DNA from: an uncultured Bacteroidales bacterium
Lineage (GTDB): Bacteria; Bacteroidota; Bacteroidia; Bacteroidales; Paludibacteraceae
Direction of reading: 5' to 3'
Length of the DNA: 64,000 nucleotides
Assembly (NCBI GenBank): GCA_900319035.1
Contig: ONMU01000001.1
Coordinates: 31,659-95,658, forward strand
The notes under the pieces were generated by a model. It saw nothing but the letters and a program-made list of their open reading frames with translations. It ran no database searches and was not told the origin of the DNA. The translations under genes and the position numbers were made by a program. This document shows, in pieces, positions 41,149 through 51,071 of the stretch (position 1 is the stretch's first letter; each line of letters opens with the position of its first letter).

Positions 41149-43713
41149 ATGAAAATTAAAGTAAGTCAAGTTAATCAGCCTAACTTCAAAGAGTGCAATA
41201 TCCATGCGACTCTTCCTGCTGAGCTGAGCAAACTGCAAGAGATTGCCTACAATCTTTGGTGGTGCTGGAATGGAGATGCTAAAGATCTGTTCCGCTACAT
41301 TGACCTTGATGCATGGCATCGCGCAGGTTCGAACCCGATTATGATGGTCAATACGATCAGTTATGACCGCATGATTGAACTCACGAAGGACAAGAAGTTC
41401 CTCAATAAGCTGAATGAGATCTACCTCGATTTCCGCGCCTATATGGATGCTCCGAAGGACAAGAGCAAACCATCTATCGCTTATTTCTCGATGGAGTACG
41501 GTCTGACTCATATTCTGAAGATCTATTCGGGTGGTCTGGGTATTCTTGCCGGTGACTATATCAAAGAGGCTTCGGATTGCAACGTTGATATGACGGCTAT
41601 CGGTTTCCTCTATCGTTACGGTTATTTCACACAGACCCTGAGTCCGGAAGGTCAGCAGATCGCTAACTACGAGGCACAGAACTTCGCTAACCTGCCTATT
41701 ACGCAGGTGAAAGAGAAGGACGGAAGCAACATGGTTATCGAGGTGCCGTATCCGGATCGTACGGTGAAAGCATACCTCTGGAAGGTAGCCGTAGGACGTA
41801 TGGATCTGTACCTCTTGGATACTGATAATGAGCTCAATAGCGAGTGGGATCGTCAGATCACCCACCAGCTCTACGGTGGAGACTGGGAGAACCGTATCAA
41901 GCAGGAGATTCTGCTCGGTATCGGTGGTATGTTGGCTCTGAAGAAACTCGGTATCAAGAAGGATGTATATCATTGCAACGAGGGTCACGCAGCGCTCATG
42001 GGATTGCAGCGTCTGGTGGATCTGGTACAGGAGGAAGGATTGTCGTTCAACGAGGCAAAAGAGGTGGTACGCGCAAGCGGTCTCTATACCTGCCACACGC
42101 CGGTTCCTGCCGGTCACGACTATTTCGAGGAGGGTCTGTTCTACAAATACATGAGTTCGTATGCAGAGAAACTCGGTATCGAGTGGAATGACCTGATCGG
42201 TATGGGTCGTACGAACCCCGATGATCATAACGAGAAGTTCTCGATGTCTGTCTTTGCCCTCAACACCTGCCAAGAGGCAAACGGTGTATCGTGGTTGCAC
42301 GGCGAGGTATCGAGGAAGATGTTCGCTCCCGTTTGGCCGGGTTACTATCCGGAGGAGCTGCATGTGGGCTATGTCACCAACGGTGTGCATATGCCGACAT
42401 GGGCTGCATCGGAGTGGAAGGATATCTACCGCAAGTACCTGCCCGAAGGATGGTATAACGATCAGTCCAATATGGATATGTGGAAGCCGTATGCAGATAT
42501 TCCGGATGAGATCATCTGGGGTGCACGTATGAGCTTGAAACGCAAGATGATGCAATATATCAAGGAGCAGTTCCGTGAGGACTGGATGAAGAACCAAGGA
42601 GACCCGGGACGTATCATCGAGGCGCTGAACGAGATGAACCCGAACCACCTTGTGATCGGTTTCGGTCGTCGTTTTGCTACCTACAAACGTGCTCACCTGC
42701 TCTTCACCGATCTGGAGCGTCTGGATAAGTTGGTAAACAACCCGAACTACCCTGTTCTGTTCCTGTTCACCGGTAAGGCACACCCTGCTGACGGTGGTGG
42801 TCAAGGTCTGATCAAGCGTATCGTCGAGATCAGCCGTATGCCGCAGTTCCTCGGTAAGATCATCTTCTTGGAGAACTACGATATGCGTCTGGCTAAGCGT
42901 CTGATCTCCGGTGTGGATATCTGGCTGAACACGCCTACTCGTCCGCTGGAGGCTTCCGGTACGTCGGGTGAGAAAGCGCAGATGAACGGTGTGCTCAACT
43001 TCTCCGTTAAGGACGGTTGGTGGTACGAGGGTTACGTAGAGAAAGCAGGTTGGTATCTGACCGAGAAACGCACCTACGAGAACCAAGCTCACCAAGATCA
43101 GCTCGATGCAGCTACTATCTACTCGCTCTTGGAGCGTGAGATCATCCCGCTGTATTACGCTAAGAACAGCAAGGGTTACAGCCCTGAGTGGATCCAGTAT
43201 ATCAAGAACTCCGTAACGAAGATCACTCCGCGTTTCACCATGAAACGTATGATCGATGACTACTTCGCTAAGTTCTATAACAAGCTCGCTAAACGTCATG
43301 CCCTCCTTGAGGCAGACCACTACAAGATCGCTAAATCCATCGCTCATTGGAAAGAGAATGTAGCTGCGCACTGGGATGAGATTGAGGTAGTCAAGATCCA
43401 AGGCGCGGAGAACAACTTCATGAACCTCAACGTAGGTGACAAGTTCAAAGTAGCCGTAGAGCTTGATACGAAAGGTCTGAACGACAAGGGTATCGGCGTA
43501 GAGCTCGTAGCTATCCGTACTTCGACCCACAACAACGACAAGCTCTATGAGGTTGAGCCGCTGAAGTTGGTGAAGAGCGAAGGAAGCCACTTGTTCTTCG
43601 AACTGACCTACCAGCTCGACTATGCCGGAGGAATGAAGTTCGGTCTGCGTATGTATCCGCAGCATGAGCTCCTTCCGCACAGAATGGACTTCTGCTACGT
43701 TCGCTGGCTCTAA
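41149..43713 (+). CDS. glgP: Alpha-glucan phosphorylase
   Basis: Releases glucose-1-phosphate from glycogen or maltodextrin, 854 residues, a PLP enzyme. Seen: an N-terminal DUF3417-like part ([20 protein letters not shown]), then YFSMEYGL, the phosphorylase fold with [33 protein letters not shown], and the PLP/glucan-site stretch [20 protein letters not shown]. It has its own promoter, divergent from RNase R, and a strong terminator. It complements the debranching and GH57 enzymes encoded 10 kb away. Codon use is strongly biased, suggesting high expression. Confidence 0.93.
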   Translation: MKIKVSQVNQPNFKECNIHATLPAELSKLQEIAYNLWWCWNGDAKDLFRYIDLDAWHRAGSNPIMMVNTISYDRMIELTKDKKFLNKLNEIYLDFRAYMDAPKDKSKPSIAYFSMEYGLTHILKIYSGGLGILAGDYIKEASDCNVDMTAIGFLYRYGYFTQTLSPEGQQIANYEAQNFANLPITQVKEKDGSNMVIEVPYPDRTVKAYLWKVAVGRMDLYLLDTDNELNSEWDRQITHQLYGGDWENRIKQEILLGIGGMLALKKLGIKKDVYHCNEGHAALMGLQRLVDLVQEEGLSFNEAKEVVRASGLYTCHTPVPAGHDYFEEGLFYKYMSSYAEKLGIEWNDLIGMGRTNPDDHNEKFSMSVFALNTCQEANGVSWLHGEVSRKMFAPVWPGYYPEELHVGYVTNGVHMPTWAASEWKDIYRKYLPEGWYNDQSNMDMWKPYADIPDEIIWGARMSLKRKMMQYIKEQFREDWMKNQGDPGRIIEALNEMNPNHLVIGFGRRFATYKRAHLLFTDLERLDKLVNNPNYPVLFLFTGKAHPADGGGQGLIKRIVEISRMPQFLGKIIFLENYDMRLAKRLISGVDIWLNTPTRPLEASGTSGEKAQMNGVLNFSVKDGWWYEGYVEKAGWYLTEKRTYENQAHQDQLDAATIYSLLEREIIPLYYAKNSKGYSPEWIQYIKNSVTKITPRFTMKRMIDDYFAKFYNKLAKRHALLEADHYKIAKSIAHWKENVAAHWDEIEVVKIQGAENNFMNLNVGDKFKVAVELDTKGLNDKGIGVELVAIRTSTHNNDKLYEVEPLKLVKSEGSHLFFELTYQLDYAGGMKFGLRMYPQHELLPHRMDFCYVRWL

Positions 43714-43736
43714 TGAAACAAAATATAGTTAACTTT

Positions 43737-43770
43737 AGTACCGGTACGAGATGTGCCGGTACTATTTTTT
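43737..43770 (+). terminator. Terminator after glgP
   Basis: Stem AGTACCGG/CCGGTACT extended towards the loop, followed by ATTTTTT. It falls inside the first codons of the longest possible frame of the next gene. Confidence 0.85.
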
Positions 43771-43799
43771 CGCCTTTTAGTGACCAAACACCCTCGGAT

Positions 43800-45662
43800 A
43801 TGAGCAGTATCGGTTCCAGTATGAACTCCGCCTCCGTCCGCCGTGCGCCTATCGCTTCCGGAGGGTCAGGTTGGACTTCCAAACCGGACGCCGGAGGCAC
43901 TTCCTTATCTCGTAATAGCACTCCTATCGGCGAACCATGGGTGCTTTTCCTCTTGGCTTTACTGTTCGGGGCATGGAGAGGATCTCACCGTAAAAAAGCC
44001 TTAGCGGCTGTTCTCTTTTGCGCTACGGGCTTGCAGGCAGGCCTTAGCTCCTTGTCTATCCGTCCTGCCGCAGCGGGGCAGACAGTGTCCGTGCTGCCCA
44101 CTGTCGCTTCCTTGCCGGACGGGATGGTGTCCATCTGCTGGAGTGCGTACTACGACGCCGAAGCAGAAAACGCAATAGAGGATATCCGTTTCCAAGCGGA
44201 TGCAGAGACAGGCATCAATGCAGTGCGTTTTACGGCGCCATCTGCTCCCGGGACGTATTATATCAAGGCACTCATGCAGACCGGTCGTTTCTGCGGTGGG
44301 TCGATGGACAGCTACGTCATTTGCCCCTTCACCGTCTATCCCGCGGATGCGGATATCGTCCTCAGACGCGATGCGCAAGAGAGCGGTACACGCATCGACA
44401 TCCGTGACGGAGGAGCTATGCAGGCATATGGCGCCATGCGCTTCAACCGCGAAACGCTGAACGATGAGGACCTGAGCGAATACGAGCGGTATAACTACTT
44501 CATTTCCTTTCCTTTCGATGTGCAGGTGGCGGATATCTACGGCATCGGCGAAGTGGGCACGCATTGGCGCATCTTCTTCTACGACGGCAAAGGGCGCGCA
44601 GAGGAAGGCTATTTTGCCGAACGAACGGACAACTGGGTCATGATCGACGACACGGACTCGATCCTTCATGCCGGGCAAGGCTATCTGCTCCAACTGAACG
44701 CCCTGCAGATGGCGGAGACGAATGAAGCCATCTGGAGCAACCACACCGATGTAGCCACGCTCTATTTTCCGGCACTGTCGAAGATCACTGGCGTGACCCT
44801 TACCAACGAGACTATTCCTGCGCTCAGCGATGCCTATCAATGTACCATCGACCTCTCTTCAAGCCTCGGCAGCGAAGCAGACCGACGGACGAAAGACAGC
44901 TATTGGCGGTGCATCGGTGTGCCGGGTTTTGACACTCCTGCAGGCATCAGCGGTCTGCCCTATCTGTACGAATGGAATATGTCCGACAACTCGCTCAAAG
45001 TCGTCTCCTGCGAAGCATACACGTTCCTGCCGACACACGCTTATCTTGTGCAGAACGGCGGCGAGATCGTTTGGACGAACATCTCCAAACCCGTCCGCGG
45101 CATCGTAGCGCAACATGAGAACCGACACCGAGAATTTCGTTTGGAGTTGCTGCAAGACGGCGAGACAGCCGACCACACCTATGTGCGGCTGACGGAAAAC
45201 GAACAGGTCACCAATGCTTTCGATTTCGGACATGACCTCAGCAAGGAACTCAATGCCGGACAGCCGAATATCTATACGCTAATCGGCTACGAACGTTTGG
45301 CTGCCAACTGTCTGCCGGACAGCAGCAAAAGTGTGACGATCCCTCTTGGTGTTGAGATCCCTGTGGACGGAACGTACATCTTTGCCTTGCCCGATGGAAA
45401 CCAAGATAGGCAGGTGGTATTGTCCGATACCCGGACAGGCACACGAACCCACCTGACTTCCAACAGCAGCTATTCCGTGACCATGACCGCAGGAACGCAT
45501 GACGATCGTTTTGTCTTGGAGATCTCCGTCCCCTCCTCCACTCCGACCGCACTTATCCCTCTCGCAACTCCTGACCAACCCACCAAGATCCTCCAAAACG
45601 GTCAGATCTTCATCCTTCGCGGAGACAAGACTTACACCTTCACGGGACAAGAGGTAAAATAA
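43800..45662 (+). CDS. Secreted or membrane-anchored protein with C-terminal tail
   Basis: About 620 residues, function unknown. Seen: a low-complexity start, a hydrophobic segment preceded by PIGEPW (43-48), a basic turn RGSHRKK, a second hydrophobic segment (67-80) that could be the export signal, then beta-rich extracellular modules and the end KILQNGQIFILRGDKTYTFT followed by GQEVK, the tail shared with three other proteins. The frame is open from an ATG at 43713 that overlaps the glgP stop (TAATG), but the glgP terminator lies in that part, so I favour the ATG at 43800. No promoter is visible for it; read-through from glgP is possible. Confidence 0.68.
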   Translation: MSSIGSSMNSASVRRAPIASGGSGWTSKPDAGGTSLSRNSTPIGEPWVLFLLALLFGAWRGSHRKKALAAVLFCATGLQAGLSSLSIRPAAAGQTVSVLPTVASLPDGMVSICWSAYYDAEAENAIEDIRFQADAETGINAVRFTAPSAPGTYYIKALMQTGRFCGGSMDSYVICPFTVYPADADIVLRRDAQESGTRIDIRDGGAMQAYGAMRFNRETLNDEDLSEYERYNYFISFPFDVQVADIYGIGEVGTHWRIFFYDGKGRAEEGYFAERTDNWVMIDDTDSILHAGQGYLLQLNALQMAETNEAIWSNHTDVATLYFPALSKITGVTLTNETIPALSDAYQCTIDLSSSLGSEADRRTKDSYWRCIGVPGFDTPAGISGLPYLYEWNMSDNSLKVVSCEAYTFLPTHAYLVQNGGEIVWTNISKPVRGIVAQHENRHREFRLELLQDGETADHTYVRLTENEQVTNAFDFGHDLSKELNAGQPNIYTLIGYERLAANCLPDSSKSVTIPLGVEIPVDGTYIFALPDGNQDRQVVLSDTRTGTRTHLTSNSSYSVTMTAGTHDDRFVLEISVPSSTPTALIPLATPDQPTKILQNGQIFILRGDKTYTFTGQEVK

Positions 45663-45791
45663 TATTCAAACTGTACGTGCACGTCCGCAATGGTAACGAG
45701 ATGGTAACGACATGCGAACGGGAATGACTGCTAAATAGAGGCTTAATACCTGCAAAATTTGCGCAAAAAAGCAACAAAAAAGCCTCTTTTC

Positions 45792-45822
45792 TTGCATATG
45801 TCAAAAAAAAGCAGTAATTTTG
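45792..45822 (+). promoter_or_regulatory. Promoter of panD-tgt-lptF/G (shared-spacer class)
   Basis: TTG (45792-45794), spacer with ATGTCAAAAAAAAGCAG, TAATTTTG (45815-45822). Confidence 0.85.
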
Positions 45823-45841
45823 TGCGCTAATTTGGTATATT

Positions 45842-46192
45842 ATGCTTTTAAACATACTAAAATCGAAGATTCATCGGGTGCAAGTGACAGAGGCGAACTT
45901 GGAGTATATCGGTTCGATCACGATTGACGAGGCACTGATGGAAGCGGCGAACATCTACGCCGGTGAACGCGTGCAGGTGGTGGATAACACCAACGGCGCA
46001 CGGTTGGAGACCTATGTCATCCCGGGTAAACGAGGAAGCGGATGCATCTGCATCAACGGGGCAGCCGCCCATCTGGTGAAGGTGGGAGACACCGTCATCA
46101 TCATGGCGTATGCGCTGATGGACGAAAACGAAGCACGTTCGTTTAAGCCGAGTATAGTGTTTCCGGGAGAGGGAAACACGTTAAAGAGTTAA
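45842..46192 (+). CDS. panD: Aspartate 1-decarboxylase
   Basis: Makes beta-alanine for pantothenate and coenzyme A, 116 residues. It is a pyruvoyl enzyme that cuts itself between Gly24 and Ser25, visible in YIGSITID. Other motifs are [15 protein letters not shown] at the N-terminus, [17 protein letters not shown] and [12 protein letters not shown]. The TAA lies in the first copy of a 30-base tandem repeat whose third copy carries the tgt start. Confidence 0.95.
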   Translation: MLLNILKSKIHRVQVTEANLEYIGSITIDEALMEAANIYAGERVQVVDNTNGARLETYVIPGKRGSGCICINGAAAHLVKVGDTVIIMAYALMDENEARSFKPSIVFPGEGNTLKS

Positions 46193-46255
46193 AATGGTTG
46201 CTGCGCAACGTTAAAGAGTTAAAATGGTCGCTATGCGACGTTAAAGAGTTAGATG
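46178..46255. repeat. 30-bp tandem repeat joining panD and tgt
   Basis: 2.6 copies of an exact 30-base period. Each copy holds TTAAAGAGTTA, a possible ATGG start and a small hairpin. Hairpin 1 is GTTGC-TGC-GCAAC, hairpin 2 is GTCGC-TAT-GCGAC, a compensatory change. The panD stop is in copy 1 and the tgt ATG in copy 3. Confidence 0.9.
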
Positions 46256-47386
46256 GCATTTTTTGAATTACATAGCGAAGCGAAGGGTGTCGGCGCACGA
46301 GCAGGTGTGCTGCACACGGATCATGGGGATATACTGACCCCTATTTTCATGCCGGTAGGTACTGTGGGCACCGTGAAAGGTGTGCAGCGTAAGGAGTTGG
46401 AAGACGACATCAAAGCGCAGATCATCCTTGGCAACACGTACCATCTCTTCCTTCGTCCGGGCACCGAGATCCTCCGCAAAGCCGGTGGTTTGCATCGTTT
46501 TGAGGGCTGGAACAGACCCATCTTAACGGACTCCGGCGGTTTTCAGGTCTTCAGTCTGACCGACATCCGCAAGATGAACGAAGAGGGTGTGCGTTTCAGC
46601 AGTCACATCGACGGACGCAAACTGCTCTTCACGCCGGAGAGCGTGATGGACATAGAGCGTGAGATAGGCGCAGACATCATGATGGCTTTTGACGAGTGCT
46701 GTCCGGGTACGGCGGACAAGAAATACGCCAAGGACTCGATGGATAGGACGCATAGATGGTTAGACCGTTGCATCGCTCGCTTTGACGGGACGGAAGACTT
46801 ATACGGCTACAAGCAACACCTGTTCCCTATCGTGCAGGGCTGCACGTATTCAGATCTGCGCCAAGAGGCATGCAAGCGGCTAAGGGACTTGGATCGCGAC
46901 GGTTACGCTATCGGCGGTTTGGCTGTGGGCGAACCGACCGAAGTCATGTACGACATGATTGAGGTATGCAACGACATCCTGCCGCAGGACAAACCGCGTT
47001 ACCTGATGGGTGTGGGCACGCCTTGGAACATCCTCGAAGCTATCGAACGAGGCGTGGACATGTTCGATTGCGTGATGCCGACGAGGAACGGTCGTAACGG
47101 CATGATCTTCACATGGCAGGGTGTGATGAACCTGCGCAATAAGAAATGGGAGGACGACTTCACGGAACTCGATCCTTGCGGCACCTCGTATGTCGATCAC
47201 GCATACACACGTGCGTACGCAAGACATTTAATACACGCGCAAGAGATGCTCGGTCTGGAGATCCTCTCGATCCACAACCTCGCTTTCTACCTCGATCTCG
47301 TGACGAAAGCACGGGAACATATTTTGGCAGGGGATTTTAGTAGTTGGAAGGCTTCTGTTTTGCCGAACATCATGCAACGACTGTGA
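46253..47386 (+). CDS. tgt: Queuine tRNA-ribosyltransferase
   Basis: Exchanges guanine for preQ1 at the tRNA wobble position, 377 residues. Seen: MPVGTVGTVKGV, the catalytic Asp region ILTDSGGFQVFSL, DECCPG, GYAIGGLAVGEP, and DCVMPTRNGRNGM with the nucleophilic Asp. The zinc-binding Cys region at the C-terminus is degenerate or short here: the tail NLAFYLDLVTKAREHI is present, but a full CxCxxC cluster is not obvious. Its stop overlaps the GTG start of the permease gene (GTGA). Confidence 0.92.
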   Translation: MAFFELHSEAKGVGARAGVLHTDHGDILTPIFMPVGTVGTVKGVQRKELEDDIKAQIILGNTYHLFLRPGTEILRKAGGLHRFEGWNRPILTDSGGFQVFSLTDIRKMNEEGVRFSSHIDGRKLLFTPESVMDIEREIGADIMMAFDECCPGTADKKYAKDSMDRTHRWLDRCIARFDGTEDLYGYKQHLFPIVQGCTYSDLRQEACKRLRDLDRDGYAIGGLAVGEPTEVMYDMIEVCNDILPQDKPRYLMGVGTPWNILEAIERGVDMFDCVMPTRNGRNGMIFTWQGVMNLRNKKWEDDFTELDPCGTSYVDHAYTRAYARHLIHAQEMLGLEILSIHNLAFYLDLVTKAREHILAGDFSSWKASVLPNIMQRL

Positions 47387-48456
47387 AACGGTTAGATTGG
47401 TACATAGTAAAGAAGTTCTTGGGAACGTTTTTCTTCTCCATCGTGTTGGTGCTATCCATCGCGATTGTCTTTGATTTGACGGAGAAGATGGACGATTTCT
47501 TCGAGGAACAAGTGCCCTTCCGCGAGATTATCCTCGATTACTATCTGCCTTTTCTACCCTATTATATGAACATGTTCAGTTCGCTGTTCATCTTCATTTA
47601 CGTCATTTTCTTTACCAGTAAGTTAGCCGGTAACTCGGAGATCATCGCCATGCATGCCACGGGTATGAGTTACCACCGGATGATGCGTCCCTATGCGTTC
47701 TCTGCGGCAGTGCTTTTTCTGCTCGGCATCTATTTAGGAGGCTGGGTGATCCCCAAGAGCTCGGAACGAATGCTCAACTTCACGGACAAGTACATCGACC
47801 ATTTCACAAGCGATCATGCCCGTAACATGCAGTTGGAGGTCGAACCCGGCACGGTGCTCTTCATCGAGTCTTTCCAACGCCGCAGTAACATCGGTTACCG
47901 TTGCTCCATCGAGCATTTCAACGGAAAGAGCCTCAGCTCGCGAACGATCGCAGACCGCATCTATTACGACTCGCTCTATAACTGGCATCTGGACAACTAC
48001 ACGCAGCGTACGTTCACGGGTCTGAAAGAGGAGATGACGCAAGGCGAACGAATGGATATCGTCATGCCCATCACGCCGGATGAGATGTTCGTGACGGCGA
48101 TGCAGGCACAACAGATGACGACGCCGGAGTTGCGTCATTACATGGAGAGGCAGCGCGAACGTGGTAGCGGTAACGTCAAAGCCTTCGAAGTGGAGTACCA
48201 CAAGCGTTGGGCAAGTCCTGTCGGTGCGTTTATCATGACGCTCTTAGGAGTGACGATGTCGAGCCGCAAAGTGCGCGGAGGTATGGGTAAAAACCTCGGT
48301 ATGGGTATCGTCCTGACGGCAGGATATATACTCTTCTCCACCGTCAGTACGACTTTCTCTGTCAACAACGTCATGTCGTCCTTCTCGGCAGCATGGCTCC
48401 CGAACTTCGTCTTCCTCGCTATCTCTATCCCTCTATACATCCGAGCAAGCAAGTAA
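47383..48456 (+). CDS. LptF/LptG-family LPS export permease
   Basis: Inner-membrane permease of the lipopolysaccharide transport ABC complex, 357 residues. Seen: membrane helices near residues 10-30, 50-75 and 90-115, a periplasmic jellyroll (about 120-260), and three C-terminal helices (WASPVGAFIMTLLGVTMSSR and following). The GTG at 47383 gives a four-base overlap with tgt, the usual spacing for coupled genes; a longer frame from 47344 adds residues unlike the family. tgt followed by such a permease is a common order in Bacteroidota. Confidence 0.9.
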   Translation: MKRLDWYIVKKFLGTFFFSIVLVLSIAIVFDLTEKMDDFFEEQVPFREIILDYYLPFLPYYMNMFSSLFIFIYVIFFTSKLAGNSEIIAMHATGMSYHRMMRPYAFSAAVLFLLGIYLGGWVIPKSSERMLNFTDKYIDHFTSDHARNMQLEVEPGTVLFIESFQRRSNIGYRCSIEHFNGKSLSSRTIADRIYYDSLYNWHLDNYTQRTFTGLKEEMTQGERMDIVMPITPDEMFVTAMQAQQMTTPELRHYMERQRERGSGNVKAFEVEYHKRWASPVGAFIMTLLGVTMSSRKVRGGMGKNLGMGIVLTAGYILFSTVSTTFSVNNVMSSFSAAWLPNFVFLAISIPLYIRASK

Positions 48457-48474
48457 ATTGCTAAGTCGAAATAG

Positions 48475-48512
48475 CAAAATGTCAGAAATCGGGGACGGTT
48501 TCTGATATTTTG
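48475..48512 (+). terminator. Terminator after the LptF/G gene
   Basis: 14-bp AT-rich stem (CAAAATGTCAGAAA and its complement with one G-T pair) with a 10-base loop. Confidence 0.75.
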
Positions 48513-48562
48513 TAAAATGGAGTGCTCATTTTGAAGAAATTTATCATTTTATGTTCCATTTA

Positions 48563-48594
48563 TTTGCAGGTTTCCCAAAAAGGCAGTACCTTTG
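48563..48594 (+). promoter_or_regulatory. Promoter of the small secreted protein gene
   Basis: TTTG (48563-48566), 20 bases ending GGCAG, TACCTTTG (48587-48594). Leader of about 155 bases. Confidence 0.8.
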
Positions 48595-48620
48595 CACCGT
48601 TTTTCGATGACACCTGATAC

Positions 48621-48695
48621 GAATGTACGAAGGAACAATGTATGATGTAAGATGTACAATGTACAATTTACAATGTACAAAGGACGAAGTACAAC
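48621..48695. repeat. Short-word repeat array (ATGTACAA) in a transcribed leader
   Basis: Eight copies of ATGTACAA, ATGTACGA or related words within the leader of the small secreted protein gene. Confidence 0.85.
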
Positions 48696-48753
48696 GTATT
48701 ATTGATGCGAACGAAAAACAGGTATTATCTGTTTAAAAAAGAAAGGACTAACT

Positions 48754-49050
48754 ATGAAAAAGATGTTGAACAAAGTTAGTTTGGTATTGGTACTCGTTTG
48801 CAGCCTGTTCGCAGGCGTAAACATGGCGGACGCCGCAAAGAACGATGATGAATTGCGTGTACGTTTCCGCGAGAACACATTAGTAGTAACCTCAACTGAG
48901 ATGGAAGAAGCCCGGCTCTACTCTATGCAGGGCAAACTGCTTCAGAAAGAAAAAGGCCACTTCGTCGAATTTGAATTAGACCGTGGTACATACCGTTTGT
49001 ATGCAAAGGTCAAAGGTCAAACAGTGAGCCGCAAGATTGAGTTGCGGTAA
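48754..49050 (+). CDS. Small secreted protein resembling a free-standing type IX sorting domain
   Basis: A 98-residue exported protein. Seen: a signal peptide (1-27, ending ADA) and then only one small beta domain with the order NTLVVTSTEMEEARLYSMQG, LLQKEKGHFVEFELDRGTYR, VSRKIELR. This follows the type IX secretion sorting-domain pattern (IYxxxG, then GxYxxxI, ending in a basic strand) but without any cargo domain. It could instead be a DUF3244-like small protein. It has its own promoter, a long leader filled with TGTACAA repeats, and a strong terminator. Confidence 0.72.
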   Translation: MKKMLNKVSLVLVLVCSLFAGVNMADAAKNDDELRVRFRENTLVVTSTEMEEARLYSMQGKLLQKEKGHFVEFELDRGTYRLYAKVKGQTVSRKIELR

Positions 49051-49055
49051 AAGCA

Positions 49056-49088
49056 AGAAGGACTCCTATTCGGGAGTCCTTCTCTTTT
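49056..49088 (+). terminator. Terminator after the small secreted protein gene
   Basis: 11-bp stem AGAAGGACTCC/GGAGTCCTTCT followed by CTTTTA. Confidence 0.9.
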
Positions 49089-49158
49089 ATGTCTCCCGAT
49101 GCAAAACGAACAAAAAGCACTCAAAAAAGACAAATTTAGCAGAAAATTGTCCAAAAAC

Positions 49159-49189
49159 TTGCGTATGTCAAAAAAAAGCAGTACCTTTG
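49159..49189 (+). promoter_or_regulatory. Promoter of typA (shared-spacer class)
   Basis: TTG (49159-49161), spacer with ATGTCAAAAAAAAGCAG, TACCTTTG (49182-49189). Confidence 0.85.
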
Positions 49190-49209
49190 CGCGATAATTT
49201 TGTGAATAT

Positions 49210-49226
49210 GTGCGCGGGATGCGCAC
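49210..49226 (+). promoter_or_regulatory. Hairpin in the typA leader
   Basis: Perfect 6-bp stem GTGCGC/GCGCAC with loop GGGAT, between the predicted transcript start and the typA ATG. It may affect translation or be cold-sensitive. Confidence 0.45.
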
Positions 49227-49245
49227 GCAATACGATATTTAAAGT

Positions 49246-51057
49246 ATGCAAAACATTCGAAATATAGCAATCATTGCGCATGTGGACCACGGAAAAACGA
49301 CCTTGGTCGATAAGATGCTTTATACGGCTAATGTGGTAAAGCAGCAGTCCGCCTTCAGCGAGCAGCCGAAGGAGTTGATCTTGGACAACAACGACCTCGA
49401 GCGTGAGCGTGGAATCACTATTCTTGCCAAGAACGTAGCCATCGACTACAAAGGCACTAAAATCAATATTATTGACACTCCGGGGCACGCGGACTTCGGC
49501 GGCGAGGTAGAGCGTGTGTTGAACATGGCGGACGGCGTACTGCTGCTCGTTGATGCGTTCGAGGGCGCGATGCCGCAGACCCGTTTTGTGCTGCAAAAAG
49601 CACTGGAACTCGGACTCAAACCGATCGTGGTGATCAATAAAGTGGACAAACTGAACTGCCGTCCGGACGAGGTACAAGAAGAGGTGTTCGACCTCATGTG
49701 TAACCTCAACGCTACCGATGACCAGTTGGATTTCCAGACGCTGTACGGCTCGGCTAAACAGGGATGGATGTCGCGGGACTGGAGGAAGCCGACGACGGAC
49801 TTGACCGACCTCATGGACGCTATCATCGAGTATATCCCTGCTCCGGAGGACAACCCGGGTACACCGCAGATGCTCGTCACCTCGCTGGACTACAACAGCT
49901 ACGTCGGACGAATATGTATCGGTCGTGTACACCGCGGTGAGTTCAAGGACGGACAGGCAGTCACGCTGGCTAAGAAAGACGGTACGATGGTCAAGACGAA
50001 GATCAAAGAGCTGCATACGTTCTCGGGTATGGGACACGTGAAGACCGATGTGGTCAAGAACGGTGACATCTGCGCCATGATCGGTATTGACGGCTTTGAG
50101 ATCGGCGACACGATCTGCGATGCAGAGAACCCCGAACCGCTTAAACCGATTGCTATCGACGAGCCGACGATGAGCATGACCTTCTGCATCAACGACAGTC
50201 CTTTCTTCGGACAGGACGGTAAGTTCGTTACCTCCCGTCATATCCAAGACCGTCTGAACAAAGAGCTGGAGAAGAACCTCGCTCTGCGTGTAGAGAAAGG
50301 TGCTGAAGAGAGCAGTTGGCGCGTGTTCGGACGTGGTGTGCTGCATCTGTCGGTGCTCATCGAGACCATGCGTCGTGAGGGATACGAGCTGCAAGTGGGT
50401 CAGCCGCAAGTGATCATCAAAGAGATTGACGGCGTCAAGTGCGAGCCGGTAGAGTCTCTGACGGTCAACACGCCCGAAGAGTGCTCGGGTAAGATCATCG
50501 AGTTCGTCTCTACCCACAAAGGTGAGATGACGAAGATGGAGATGGTCAACGACCGTGTACACCTTGAGTTCACGATCCCGAGCCGCGGCATCATGGGTAT
50601 GCGTACCTATGTGATGAACGTCTCTGCCGGAGAAGCCATCATGGCACACCGTTTCCTCGAGTATCAGCCGTGGAAAGGCGAGATCGTGAAGCGTAACAAC
50701 GGTTCGCTCATCGCTATGGAAGCCGGAACAGCTTATGCGTACGCGCTGGACAAACTGCAAGACCGCGGTAAGTTCTTCATCGACCCGCAGGAAGAGGTCT
50801 ATGCCGGACAGGTAGTGGGTGAGAATGCCAAAGAAGGCGACATCGTCATCAACGTGACCAAATCCAAGAAACTGACGAACATGCGTTCCAAATCCGCGGA
50901 TGACAAAGCCGTGCTGCCGCCTCCTGTACGCATGAGCCTCGAAGAGGCACTCGAATACATCAAAGAGGATGAGTACGTAGAGGTTACTCCGCACGCTATG
51001 CGAATCCGTAAGATCATCCTCGACGAACTCGAGCGCAAACGCGCTGGAAGAGCGTGA
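49246..51057 (+). CDS. typA: Ribosome-associated GTPase TypA/BipA
   Basis: Translational GTPase that aids ribosome assembly, notably in the cold, 603 residues. Seen: G1 AHVDHGKTTL (10-19), switch I with ERERGITILAKN, G3 DTPGHADFGGE, G4 NKVDK, then domain II and the BipA-specific C-terminus including PSRGIMGMRTYVMN. It has its own shared-spacer promoter. Trigger factor follows after a CTAGACGCA repeat array, so the two may form one transcript. Confidence 0.95.
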   Translation: MQNIRNIAIIAHVDHGKTTLVDKMLYTANVVKQQSAFSEQPKELILDNNDLERERGITILAKNVAIDYKGTKINIIDTPGHADFGGEVERVLNMADGVLLLVDAFEGAMPQTRFVLQKALELGLKPIVVINKVDKLNCRPDEVQEEVFDLMCNLNATDDQLDFQTLYGSAKQGWMSRDWRKPTTDLTDLMDAIIEYIPAPEDNPGTPQMLVTSLDYNSYVGRICIGRVHRGEFKDGQAVTLAKKDGTMVKTKIKELHTFSGMGHVKTDVVKNGDICAMIGIDGFEIGDTICDAENPEPLKPIAIDEPTMSMTFCINDSPFFGQDGKFVTSRHIQDRLNKELEKNLALRVEKGAEESSWRVFGRGVLHLSVLIETMRREGYELQVGQPQVIIKEIDGVKCEPVESLTVNTPEECSGKIIEFVSTHKGEMTKMEMVNDRVHLEFTIPSRGIMGMRTYVMNVSAGEAIMAHRFLEYQPWKGEIVKRNNGSLIAMEAGTAYAYALDKLQDRGKFFIDPQEEVYAGQVVGENAKEGDIVINVTKSKKLTNMRSKSADDKAVLPPPVRMSLEEALEYIKEDEYVEVTPHAMRIRKIILDELERKRAGRA

Positions 51058-51071
51058 GCGAACTATATACA

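Noticed and set aside
41035-43680. 881-codon open frame on the minus strand opposite glgP
   Set aside because: It mirrors glgP completely, has no recognisable domain, and arises from the strong codon bias of that gene. The promoters and terminator fit glgP only.
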